Shown here piece after piece: positions 1 to 8,068 of a stretch of 64,000 nucleotides of DNA (positions are counted from its first letter, which is position 1; each line of letters opens with the position of its first letter). The DNA comes from Bacteroides cutis (GTDB lineage: Bacteria > Bacteroidota > Bacteroidia > Bacteroidales > Bacteroidaceae): contig NZ_OEST01000001.1 in assembly GCF_900241005.1 (NCBI RefSeq), positions 558,001 to 622,000 on the forward strand, read 5' to 3'. Below the pieces are notes generated by a model. It searched no databases and was not told where the DNA came from. It saw only the letters and a program-made list of their open reading frames with translations. A program made the translations under genes and the position numbers.

Positions 1-13
1 GACTGTAAAAATG

Positions 14-21
14 TATATTTG
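14..21 (+). promoter_or_regulatory. Candidate -7 box for the sulfatase gene
   Basis: TATATTTG matches the Bacteroides primary sigma factor -7 consensus TAnnTTTG and lies about 38 bases before the sulfatase start codon. No clear -33 TTTG is visible because the window begins just upstream. It suggests that the sulfatase starts its own transcript. Confidence 0.5.
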
Positions 22-59
22 CGTACTTAATTGAGTATGATAATTTAATAGATATTATA

Positions 60-1601
60 ATGAAAACACATCCTCTTTGGAGTACCTCGTTAATTACGTT
101 TGCCGGAACATTTGCTGCACATCAACAGGCACTTGCACAGCAGCCCAACATTATTCTCATCATTTCGGATCAGCATCGCGGTGATGCCGTGAACTGCATG
201 GGAAATCCTTCTGTGATAACCCCTAATATGGATGCTTTGGCTGCAGATGGTACATTGTTTATGAATGGTTATTCTTCTACACCGAGTAGTACGCCTGCAC
301 GTTCGGGATTACTTACGGGGTTGTCTCCGTGGCATCATGGTATGTTGGGTTATGGAAGAGTAGGAAGTCATTATCGTTATGAAATGCCGCGGATGTTACG
401 CGACCTTGATTACTATACTTTCGGTATAGGTAAAATGCATTGGTTTCCGCAAAAAGCATTGCATGGTTTCCACGGTACGTTGGTAGATGAAAGCGGCAGA
501 GTGGAGTCAGAAGATTTTATCAGCGACTACCGTTTGTGGTTCCAGATGCAGGCTCCGGGATTAAACCCTGACTCAACCGGTATTGGTTGGAATGCTCATG
601 GTGCAGGGACGTATAAGTTACCGGAAGAGTTACATCCTACTGCTTGGACCGGAAAGACAGCTTGTGAAATAATCCGTAATTACAAGAAAGGTACCGGACA
701 GCCACTTTTCCTGAAAGTCTCTTTTGCCCGTCCGCATAGCCCTTACGACCCGCCACAGCGTTTGGTCGATTTATATAAAGACAAGGATGTACCTGCGCCG
801 TTTATAGGGGAATGGTGTAAGGATAAAGACTATGCCGTACCTCAAGATGCAGCTACTGCCAAAAAAGATGCTCCGTTCGGGAATTTCGGTGAGGAATATG
901 CCAAGAACTCCCGTCGCTATTATTATGCCAACGTGACTTTTATCGATGAAGAAATTGGTAAGGTAATTCAAACTCTGAAAGAGCAGGGGATGTACGATAA
1001 TTCTTTAATTTGCTATATATCCGACCATGGTGATATGTTGGGTGACCACCATCATTGGCGCAAGACCTATCCATACGAAGGTTCATCTCATGTTCCTTAT
1101 ATTGTGAAGTGGCCCTCTACATATAATTTTGACAAGGGAACCAAGATTGAAACACCGGTAGAACTACGTGATTTGTTACCCACTTTCCTTGAAATGGCAG
1201 GAGGAACAGTACCTGCTGATATGGACGGACAGTCATTGCTCAACTTGATGAATGGTAATACGGGAAAATGGCGTAAATATTTGGATTTGGAACACTCCAC
1301 TTGTTATAGTGATGACAATTACTGGTGCGCACTGACAGACGGAAAACTAAAATATATCTGGCGTTTCCATACGGGTGAAGAAGAATTATTCGATCTGTCT
1401 AAAGATCCGCATGAATTGAAAGATGTGGCCAAAGACAAGAAGTATAAGTCCCAATTGTTACTTATGCGTGAAGCGATGGTGAAGCATTTGTCCGAAAGAG
1501 GTGAAGAATATGTAAAGGACGGCAAGCTTCAGGTTTTGAAACGTACCATTCTTTACAGTCCTTTGTTCCCGGATGAAAACCCGGTGGATACGGGTATTTA
1601 G
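60..1601 (+). CDS. Family S1 sulfatase, serine type, secreted
   Basis: This 513-residue protein hydrolyses sulfate esters, most likely from a glycan, in the periplasm or at the cell surface. Residues 1-26 form a signal peptide ending in LAQ. The alkaline-phosphatase-like core begins with a metal-binding IISDQHRGD stretch. The S-x-P-x-R maturation signature is present as S77-T-P-A-R81, so the catalytic formylglycine should be made from serine by an anSME-type enzyme rather than from cysteine. A second metal/substrate region, ISDHGDMLGDH, lies near residue 320. Length is normal for the family. The gene ends one base before the stop of the convergent queH. No other sulfatase or PUL gene adjoins it inside the window, so its substrate cannot be read from context; its partners may lie upstream of base 1. 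Confidence 0.93.
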   Translation: MKTHPLWSTSLITFAGTFAAHQQALAQQPNIILIISDQHRGDAVNCMGNPSVITPNMDALAADGTLFMNGYSSTPSSTPARSGLLTGLSPWHHGMLGYGRVGSHYRYEMPRMLRDLDYYTFGIGKMHWFPQKALHGFHGTLVDESGRVESEDFISDYRLWFQMQAPGLNPDSTGIGWNAHGAGTYKLPEELHPTAWTGKTACEIIRNYKKGTGQPLFLKVSFARPHSPYDPPQRLVDLYKDKDVPAPFIGEWCKDKDYAVPQDAATAKKDAPFGNFGEEYAKNSRRYYYANVTFIDEEIGKVIQTLKEQGMYDNSLICYISDHGDMLGDHHHWRKTYPYEGSSHVPYIVKWPSTYNFDKGTKIETPVELRDLLPTFLEMAGGTVPADMDGQSLLNLMNGNTGKWRKYLDLEHSTCYSDDNYWCALTDGKLKYIWRFHTGEEELFDLSKDPHELKDVAKDKKYKSQLLLMREAMVKHLSERGEEYVKDGKLQVLKRTILYSPLFPDENPVDTGI

Positions 1602-1602
1602 T

Positions 1603-2187
1603 TTATTTTTTCTCTTGTTCCAGCCGTCGCATGCTGAATTCGCATCCGCAATATTGCTGGTTATAAAAGTCATATTCTTTGAGGAGCTGGTTACGGCGGT
1701 CTTGTAGTCCGCCTTTCCGCCAGTTCTGTTCCCAAAAGATAGTACCCGGATACAGGGCGGAGGCATGCCGTCCTGCATCGTTTATTTGCTCCAGGCTTTT
1801 CCAGCGGGAAGAGGCGAGGGTTGTGGTAAAAACTGAAAATCCATGTTCGGCAGCATAACGGGCAGTTTCTGTCAAGCGCAAGGTAAAACATTTCAGACAT
1901 CGTCCACCGCGTTCCGGTTCATTTTCCAATCCTTTCATAGTATGTAGCCAGTACGCATAATCATAATCTACATCGATGAAATCGAGGTTTTTGGAAGTTA
2001 CAAAGCGGATAGCCTCATTTTTCCGTATCTCATATTCTTCCTGCGGATAAATGTTGGGATTGCAATAAAATACAGTTGGGCGGATACCGTTTTCCAACAT
2101 ACATTCAATGATGGCCGACGAACACGGAGCGCAACAGCTATGCAGCAATACCCGCGTTTCGTTGTTAGGAGCTTGTATTTGTAACAT
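1603..2187 (-). CDS. queH: Epoxyqueuosine reductase QueH
   Basis: This 194-residue cytoplasmic protein belongs to the QueH (former DUF208) family, which reduces epoxyqueuosine to queuosine in tRNA anticodons as a non-homologous replacement for QueG. The family's cysteine pattern is complete: an N-terminal HSCCAPC motif (C18, C19, C22), a CLKC pair (C97, C100) and a C-terminal CGC (C180, C182), expected to bind an iron-sulfur cluster and a second metal. The start codon lies 36 bases after the stop of the DUF5009-like gene on the same strand, so the two are probably cotranscribed, although no functional link is evident. Its 3' end faces the sulfatase gene. Confidence 0.93.
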   Translation of the reverse strand: MLQIQAPNNETRVLLHSCCAPCSSAIIECMLENGIRPTVFYCNPNIYPQEEYEIRKNEAIRFVTSKNLDFIDVDYDYAYWLHTMKGLENEPERGGRCLKCFTLRLTETARYAAEHGFSVFTTTLASSRWKSLEQINDAGRHASALYPGTIFWEQNWRKGGLQDRRNQLLKEYDFYNQQYCGCEFSMRRLEQEKK

Positions 2188-2223
2188 ATACCTGATGTTT
2201 TACTGATCATTTTATTATTCCGG

Positions 2224-3408
2224 TTATACCTTCAATTTAATTTTGACTTTCACCAATAATCCTGTTAGTTGGACGATAATGAGTGAAAAGACAAGCGATT
2301 TAAGTAATCCCGGTATGCCACTTTCCAAAACTTCAGGATACCACCAGTCTAGTATCTGTTGAGCGGAATACCATGCATATGGCAGAGTATAGCATGTCAA
2401 CGTTGCTGTACCGGCAGGTTTAATCACATTGAACCAATTTGTTTTGTTTTTAACGTCCGTCAGCCAATAGAAGAAACCGAAAAGTGGAAAGAACATGGCA
2501 AGGCAATAGAATAGCCAGGAGGGGGTAGCCTGTATTTTTGAAATAATCCAATAAGGATGTGAAACTAGCGCAAGGATAAACATTCCCGTGCCAAGGACAC
2601 AAAGCGTACTGATGAATTTGCCCGGGTGTTCACGATTAGCATAACGTTGCATCAGAAGGGAAGTCAGTAATCCTGACATGCCAAAAGCATGTAATGTCCA
2701 GTCGCTGGGGATGAATGGCAACAGAACAATACGGCTGCCATATTCCCACGGGATCAAATCAGAATGGCTGACAACAGCAAGTACCATCACCACAAACCAG
2801 ACAATGGCGTTATTTCGCAGGCTTTCTCGTGTAAACAGATAAATTCCCGCACATACGGCATACGTCCAACCGATTAATCCGAGGATACCCCACCAACCTG
2901 TTTGGAACGGTTTCCCATTAATGTCTTTATATATTATGAGGAAAGCCAATAATAGTACCCCCATTACTTTCATTCCGGTGAAAAGGGATTTTTTAATATC
3001 TTCCGACTTTGGATAAACTCCCCATATCAGGAAAAATCCGATAACCATAAGTATAGTGAACCACGGATACGAAAGTCCGCCTTCTATACCACCGTTGTTG
3101 AGTGAAAATACTCCCATGGTAAGTAATGCTACTGTACGCCAGAAGATGTGCGCGATGACTTGTAATGTCGTATCTCCTTTTTTATATCGGTTTTGGATGG
3201 CAAATGATACCGACATACCCATACAGAATAAAAAGGCAGGGAAGATTGTATCCGAAAATCCAAGCATGTCCTCATCCATTTTGGCGTGCATCAGCCAGTG
3301 GGGAACATTTTTCAATCCCGGAATGTCATTGACAAAGAGCATGAGGAACATGGTGAGTGCGCGGAATACATCTACCGCGGCAACCCGTTGAAGTGTTAAG
3401 TTTTTCAT
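2224..3408 (-). CDS. DUF5009 / heparan-alpha-glucosaminide acetyltransferase-like membrane protein
   Basis: This 394-residue polytopic inner-membrane protein has about ten hydrophobic segments. It opens with a cytoplasmic stretch reading AAVDVFRALTMFLMLFVND, the signature of the YeiB/HGSNAT-type acyltransferase superfamily (DUF5009 in Bacteroides). Relatives move acyl groups across the membrane onto sugars; the human lysosomal member acetylates terminal glucosamine of heparan sulfate. The acceptor here is unknown. A -7 box lies 29 bases upstream, back to back with the promoter of the DUF6377 regulator. queH follows downstream. The family call is firm and the reaction is inferred. Confidence 0.8.
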   Translation of the reverse strand: MKNLTLQRVAAVDVFRALTMFLMLFVNDIPGLKNVPHWLMHAKMDEDMLGFSDTIFPAFLFCMGMSVSFAIQNRYKKGDTTLQVIAHIFWRTVALLTMGVFSLNNGGIEGGLSYPWFTILMVIGFFLIWGVYPKSEDIKKSLFTGMKVMGVLLLAFLIIYKDINGKPFQTGWWGILGLIGWTYAVCAGIYLFTRESLRNNAIVWFVVMVLAVVSHSDLIPWEYGSRIVLLPFIPSDWTLHAFGMSGLLTSLLMQRYANREHPGKFISTLCVLGTGMFILALVSHPYWIISKIQATPSWLFYCLAMFFPLFGFFYWLTDVKNKTNWFNVIKPAGTATLTCYTLPYAWYSAQQILDWWYPEVLESGIPGLLKSLVFSLIIVQLTGLLVKVKIKLKV

Positions 3409-3436
3409 TGCATAATAGTTTTGGGGGTTGAAGTGG

Positions 3437-3444
3437 CAAATATA
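3437..3444 (-). promoter_or_regulatory. Candidate -7 box for the DUF5009-like gene and queH
   Basis: On the minus strand this reads TATATTTG, matching TAnnTTTG, 29 bases before the DUF5009-like start codon. Together with the plus-strand box at 3489-3496 it forms a compact divergent promoter region. Confidence 0.5.
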
Positions 3445-3488
3445 GGAAAGATTTTTTCATGTTGATACAGCTTTGTGTGATTTCTTGC

Positions 3489-3496
3489 TATATTTG
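3489..3496 (+). promoter_or_regulatory. Candidate -7 box for the DUF6377 regulator gene
   Basis: TATATTTG matches the -7 consensus exactly and ends only five bases before the ATG at 3502. If this box is used, transcription would begin at or next to the start codon, giving a leaderless or nearly leaderless message. A TTTG at 3472-3475 is closer than the usual -33 spacing. Confidence 0.45.
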
Positions 3497-3501
3497 TTGC
3501 C

Positions 3502-5094
3502 ATGAAGTGGAAAACGCTGTTGTTTTGTTTTTCTTTGGCGGTGACGGTAGAATATGCAGACGCCTCTGTTGATGATACGTCGATTGCTGCGCTGACAGCT
3601 TCATTGGATGAGGCTATCTGTGAGCATGAACAATCTGTCGGTATACGTGAAAGCCGCATAGCAGGATTGAAACAACAACTGTTGGAGACAGATACCTCAA
3701 GTATTGACTTTTTTCGATGGAATGGGGAAATTTATAAGGAATACCAAGCCTATCTTTGCGATTCTGCCATTCATTATCTGAATTGTAACTTACGTTGGGC
3801 CGAGTATCGCGGATTACAGGAATTTGTCGATGAAACCCGTCTGGAGTCTACCTACCTGATGGCTTCTACGGGTATGTATCAGGAAGCGTTTGAATTGTTG
3901 GGGCAAGTGAAACGCGCCACGTTGTCTGCTCGTTTATTACCCGAATATTATAGATGCTATCGCCGTCTCTACAGTGAGTCGGGAGCTTATGCACAGGATA
4001 TTTCTTTCCGCAGACAATATCAGCAGTTAGCCGCATGCTATGATGACTCCCTGATGCAGGTGCTTCCACCCACCTCTTCTCTTTATCTGGAGCGTAAAGA
4101 AATGCGGGCGGCTACGGCCGGACGTGTGGAAGAAGCTTTGCAAATTAATGACGTTCGCCTGGCAAGTACTCCGCCCGATACTCCGGAGTATGCTTTGGTT
4201 ACTTACCATCGTTCCCGTCTTTACCGGCAGATGGGGAATAGGGAGGAAGAAAAACGATATCTCATGTTGTCTGCCTTGACCGATGTCCGGCTGGCGATTA
4301 CAGACCATGCCTCTCTTTGGAATTTGGCAGAATTACTCTATGAGGAGGGTGACATTGAGCGTGCCTACCAGTACATCCGTTTTTCTTGGAGTGAGACTAA
4401 TCGCTATAACGCCCGTAGCCGCAGCCTTCAGACGGCAGGTATTCTGTCGTTGATAGATCTCACCTATCAGGCAATGCAAGAGAAGCAGAGCGAAAGGTTA
4501 CGCATGTACCTCATTTTGATTAGTGCGTTGACCCTTTTGCTGATAGTGGCTGTATTCTATATTTACAGCCAAATGAAACGTCTTTCTGTGGCGCGTAACC
4601 ATTTGCAACAGAGTAATGAGCAACTGGAGATTTCCAATCATATCAAGGAAGAATATATCGGACGTTTCTTGAACTTATGTTCCATCTATATTGATCGTCT
4701 GGATACATACCGGCGTATGGTGAATAAGAAGATTTCATCGGGGCAAACTGAAGAATTATTGAAAATGGTACGTTCACGTGACGTGTTGGATACCGGCCTA
4801 AAAGAGTTGTATGAGAACTTTGATACGGCTTTCCTTCATCTTTTCCCCGATTTTGTGGAGAAGTTCAACGATTTGTTGCAACCCGAAGAGCGGATAATAC
4901 TTCGTAAGGGCGAATTGCTGAATACAGAACTTCGTATTTTTGCATTGATACGTCTGGGTATTGATGACAGTTCAAAGATTGCAGAGTTCCTTCGTTATTC
5001 CGTCAATACAATTTATAATTATCGCGCAAAAGTCAAGAATAAGGCGCGGATTTCTCGTGAGGACTTTGAAAGCCGCTTGATGATGATACGTTGA
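3502..5094 (+). CDS. DUF6377-type membrane regulator with helical repeats and HTH
   Basis: This 530-residue protein has a signal peptide (about 1-21), a periplasmic region of helical TPR-like repeats (about 60-320), one transmembrane helix (about 333-357), a coiled coil and a cytoplasmic C-terminal region. The latter ends in a helix-turn-helix (about 465-515) containing [21 protein letters not shown]. That layout matches the DUF6377 family, thought to be membrane-bound transcription regulators of nearby carbohydrate genes. It lacks histidine kinase and receiver domains, so any signal must pass directly through the membrane to the DNA-binding end. The GH30-GH5-GH3 genes follow on the same strand after 186 bases that hold palindromic and repeated elements, so it is the probable regulator of that cluster. 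Confidence 0.82.
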   Translation: MKWKTLLFCFSLAVTVEYADASVDDTSIAALTASLDEAICEHEQSVGIRESRIAGLKQQLLETDTSSIDFFRWNGEIYKEYQAYLCDSAIHYLNCNLRWAEYRGLQEFVDETRLESTYLMASTGMYQEAFELLGQVKRATLSARLLPEYYRCYRRLYSESGAYAQDISFRRQYQQLAACYDDSLMQVLPPTSSLYLERKEMRAATAGRVEEALQINDVRLASTPPDTPEYALVTYHRSRLYRQMGNREEEKRYLMLSALTDVRLAITDHASLWNLAELLYEEGDIERAYQYIRFSWSETNRYNARSRSLQTAGILSLIDLTYQAMQEKQSERLRMYLILISALTLLLIVAVFYIYSQMKRLSVARNHLQQSNEQLEISNHIKEEYIGRFLNLCSIYIDRLDTYRRMVNKKISSGQTEELLKMVRSRDVLDTGLKELYENFDTAFLHLFPDFVEKFNDLLQPEERIILRKGELLNTELRIFALIRLGIDDSSKIAEFLRYSVNTIYNYRAKVKNKARISREDFESRLMMIR

Positions 5095-5113
5095 TAATAC
5101 GTCAAACAACCTT

Positions 5114-5220
5114 TCTTATCCACTTTTTGACTTTCATTTTTTATATACAATATATTGTATTATAATAATTTAGGTAAATTTTCTACTTCATCTTATCCAC
5201 CTATTACCGATGGGTGGATA
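5114..5220. promoter_or_regulatory. Repeated TCTTATCCAC elements and inverted repeat before GH30
   Basis: The decamer TCTTATCCAC occurs at 5114-5123 and again at 5191-5200, 77 bases apart. The second copy forms an inverted repeat with a downstream arm: TATCCACC at 5194-5201 and GGTGGATA at 5213-5220, separated by 11 bases. The downstream arm lies where the -33 element of the GH30 promoter (-7 box 5241-5248) would be expected. This placement fits an operator or activator site for the adjacent DUF6377 regulator; that link is inferred. Confidence 0.5.
5145..5160. repeat. Perfect 16-bp palindrome between regulator and GH30
   Basis: The sequence ATACAATATATTGTAT is its own reverse complement over all 16 bases. 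It lies 50 bases after the regulator's stop codon and about 85 bases upstream of the GH30 -7 box. It is not followed by a run of T, so a dimer-binding operator seems likelier than a terminator. Confidence 0.55.
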
Positions 5221-5240
5221 CTACTTGTTCTTATCTTTCC

Positions 5241-5248
5241 TAACTTTG
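5241..5248 (+). promoter_or_regulatory. Candidate -7 box for the GH30-GH5-GH3 operon
   Basis: TAACTTTG matches TAnnTTTG, 32 bases before the GH30 start codon. There is no TTTG at the -33 position, where the GGTGGATA arm of an inverted repeat is found instead. This is what an activator-dependent promoter would look like. Confidence 0.5.
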
Positions 5249-5280
5249 AAAAAGTTTAAGTAACCAATATTTATAATACC

Positions 5281-6765
5281 ATGAAATTTAAATTACCTTT
5301 GATTTTAGCGTGTTACATGTCTACTGCTGTTATTGCATGCGCCAACACACGGATGTCGTCAGTAAATACACCTTCCGGTATAGAGAAGGTCAAGGTAAAG
5401 GCATACATCACGACTGCCGACCGTACACAAAGTTTCGACCGAACAGTTTTAAATTTCTCCGGCAAAGCTTGTTCGTCTTCTATCATTACATTAAATCCTA
5501 CCGTACGATATCAATCAATGGATGGTTTCGGTGCTGCTGTGACAGGTTCTACTTGCTATAATCTGATGAAAATGGCTCCGTCTGAGCGTACTAGGTTCCT
5601 TGTCCGTACTTTCTCGGAAAAGGAAGGGCTTGGGTTTAGCTATATACGTATTTCAATTGGATGTTCGGATTTCTCGTTGAGTGAATATACTTGTTGTGAT
5701 ACTCCCGGTATCGAAAACTTTGCTTTGCAGAGTGAGGAGAAAGACTATGTGATACCTATATTGAAGGAAATTCTGGCGATTAATCCTACAATTAAAATTT
5801 TAGGTTCCCCGTGGACATGTCCCAAATGGATGAAGGTAAACAATCTGGAAGAAAAAAAGCCTTTCGATTCTTGGACGAGTGGCCAATTGAATCCCCTATA
5901 TTATAAAGACTATGCCGCTTATTTTGTGAAATGGATACAGGCATTTGGAAAAGAAGGTATCCGGATTTATTCGGTAACACCCCAAAATGAACCGTTGAAT
6001 AGGGGAAATTCAGCTTCCCTGTTCATGGGTTGGAAAGAAGAACTTGCTTTTGTGAGAGAGGCGCTTGGTCCTGCATTCAAGTCTGCCGGACTGGATACAA
6101 GGATTTATGCTTTCGACCATAATTATAATTATGATAATATGGCAGAACAAAATGATTATCCTGTCAGGATGTACGATGACGAAGTAGCTGCCGCCTTCTT
6201 GACCGGTGCGGCATATCATAATTATGGTGGAAATCGTGAAGAGTTAAATGATATTCAACGCCAGCGTCCCGATAAAGAGCTTATTTTTACGGAAACTTCG
6301 ATCGGGATGTGGAATGATGGACGCAACCTACAGCGTCGATTGATAGAAGATATGCGTGAAGTTGCTTTGGGTACTGTCAACAATTGGTGTAAAGGTGTCA
6401 TTGTATGGAACCTGATGCTGGATACTGAGCGTGGTCCTAATCGTGAAGGAGGTTGCCGGACTTGTTATGGTGCGGTGGATATTGACAAATCCGACTATAA
6501 AACGATGACTTATAATTCGCATTACTACATCATAGGACATTTGTCATCTGTAGTAAAACCTGGTGCATTCCGTATAGAAAGTAAGTCAGACAGAGACGGC
6601 GGATTGATATATTCAGCCTTTGAAAACCCCGATGGAACGGTTGCTTTTGTCGTATTGAACGCCAGTGAAGATACTTCCGGTTTCAGTGTGACTATAGATG
6701 GCAAGAACTATCTGAATGGTGAGTTGCCTGCTAAGTCCGTCGGTTCTTATCTTTGGAAAAAGTGA
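5281..6765 (+). CDS. GH30 family glycoside hydrolase, probable beta-glucanase lipoprotein
   Basis: This 494-residue secreted enzyme has a (beta/alpha)8 barrel followed by a small beta domain, as in glucosylceramidase-like GH30 proteins. The N terminus carries a signal sequence with a possible lipobox, VIAC, at C20. The barrel opens with YQSMDGFGAA. The acid/base glutamate is E237 in TPQNEP and the nucleophile is E338 in FTETS. Bacteroides relatives next to GH3 genes include endo-beta-1,6-glucanases (GH30_3), so a beta-1,6- or mixed beta-glucan substrate is plausible but not proved. It is the first gene of an operon with GH5 (31 bases downstream) and GH3. Confidence 0.9.
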   Translation: MKFKLPLILACYMSTAVIACANTRMSSVNTPSGIEKVKVKAYITTADRTQSFDRTVLNFSGKACSSSIITLNPTVRYQSMDGFGAAVTGSTCYNLMKMAPSERTRFLVRTFSEKEGLGFSYIRISIGCSDFSLSEYTCCDTPGIENFALQSEEKDYVIPILKEILAINPTIKILGSPWTCPKWMKVNNLEEKKPFDSWTSGQLNPLYYKDYAAYFVKWIQAFGKEGIRIYSVTPQNEPLNRGNSASLFMGWKEELAFVREALGPAFKSAGLDTRIYAFDHNYNYDNMAEQNDYPVRMYDDEVAAAFLTGAAYHNYGGNREELNDIQRQRPDKELIFTETSIGMWNDGRNLQRRLIEDMREVALGTVNNWCKGVIVWNLMLDTERGPNREGGCRTCYGAVDIDKSDYKTMTYNSHYYIIGHLSSVVKPGAFRIESKSDRDGGLIYSAFENPDGTVAFVVLNASEDTSGFSVTIDGKNYLNGELPAKSVGSYLWKK

Positions 6766-6796
6766 CACGAACACTAACTATATAAAATTATTTACC

Positions 6797-8047
6797 ATGA
6801 AAAATCTATTAGTAACGGGCATTTCTATTGCCCTGTTGTCATTAGGTCTGACAGGCTGTAGTGATAAACAAGTTTCTCGGGAGGTTTCTGCCGATGCATT
6901 CGTAACCATTCAAGGACAGGATCTGATAAAGCCTGATGGCTCTAAACTTTTTATTCAAGGAACAAACCTTGGAAACTGGCTAAATCCCGAAGGTTATATG
7001 TTTCGTTTCAGCAAGACCAATTCCGGTCGTTTCATCAATGAAATGTTCTGTCAGCTGGTAGGACCCGACTTTACAGCTGAGTTCTGGAAAGCGTTTAAAG
7101 ATAACTATGTAACGCGTGAGGATATTCAATTTATCAAGAATACAGGTGCCAATACCATCCGTCTGCCTTTTCACTACAAACTTTTCACCGATGAAGATTA
7201 TATGGGGTTGACAGCCAACCAAGATGGGTTTGCCCGTATGGACAGCGTAGTGAAATGGTGTCGTGAAGCCGATCTTTACCTTATTCTTGATATGCACGAT
7301 GCTCCGGGTGGACAGACAGGTGATAACATTGACGACAGTTATGGATATCCGTGGTTGTTCGAGAGTAAAGCCAGTCAACAGTTGTATTGCGATATCTGGC
7401 GTAAAATAGCGACTTATTATAAAAATGAGCCGGTAATCCTGGGTTATGAGCTTTTCAATGAACCTATCGCTCCATATTTTGAAAATATGAACGAGCTGAA
7501 TGGGAAATTGGAAGATATATATAAGATGGGTGTTGCAGCTATTCGTGAAGTAGATAAAAATCATATTATTCTATTGGGTGGTTCACAATGGAACGGTAAC
7601 TTTAAATCATTCAAAGATTCTAAGTTCGATGATAAAATCATGTATACTTGTCACCGTTACGGGGGTGAGCCCACCAAAGAAGCTATTCAGGGTTTCATCA
7701 ATTTCCGTGATAGTGTCAATCTGCCGATGTATATGGGCGAAATAGGGCATAACACAGATGAGTGGCAGGCTGCTTTCTGCCGGACGATGCGTGAAAATAA
7801 TATCGGTTATACCTTCTGGCCTTATAAAAAGATGGATGGTTCGTCTTTCGTCGGTATCACTCCTCCGGAGAATTGGACGAATATTGTGAATTTCTCCGAA
7901 GCTCCACGTACCACTTACCGTGAAATACGTGAGGCACGTCCCGATCAGGCAATGGCACGTAAGGCGATGATGGATTTTATCGAAGCTTGTAAATTGGAGA
8001 ATTGCGTAGTACAGGAAGGCTATATACAGTCGTTGGGAATGAAATAA
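6797..8047 (+). CDS. GH5 family glycoside hydrolase lipoprotein
   Basis: Starting at the ATG at 6797 gives 416 residues with a clear lipoprotein signal, MKNLLVTGISIALLSLGLTG followed by C21. An in-frame start at 6716 would overlap the GH30 gene and put 27 residues before the signal peptide, so it was rejected. The barrel shows GTNLGNWL near residue 55, a RLPFHY strand, the acid/base E222 in ELFNEP and the nucleophile E315 in MGEIGH, all typical of GH5. The N-terminal region resembles exo-glucanase-like GH5 members; the subfamily is not assigned. It lies between GH30 and GH3, so it probably acts on the same beta-glucan at the cell surface. Confidence 0.9.
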   Translation: MKNLLVTGISIALLSLGLTGCSDKQVSREVSADAFVTIQGQDLIKPDGSKLFIQGTNLGNWLNPEGYMFRFSKTNSGRFINEMFCQLVGPDFTAEFWKAFKDNYVTREDIQFIKNTGANTIRLPFHYKLFTDEDYMGLTANQDGFARMDSVVKWCREADLYLILDMHDAPGGQTGDNIDDSYGYPWLFESKASQQLYCDIWRKIATYYKNEPVILGYELFNEPIAPYFENMNELNGKLEDIYKMGVAAIREVDKNHIILLGGSQWNGNFKSFKDSKFDDKIMYTCHRYGGEPTKEAIQGFINFRDSVNLPMYMGEIGHNTDEWQAAFCRTMRENNIGYTFWPYKKMDGSSFVGITPPENWTNIVNFSEAPRTTYREIREARPDQAMARKAMMDFIEACKLENCVVQEGYIQSLGMK

Positions 8048-8068
8048 TAAATGATAAAATAAATAAGT

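Noticed and set aside
6716..6796. Upstream extension of the GH5 gene
   Set aside because: It would overlap the GH30 coding region and place extra residues before a textbook lipoprotein signal.
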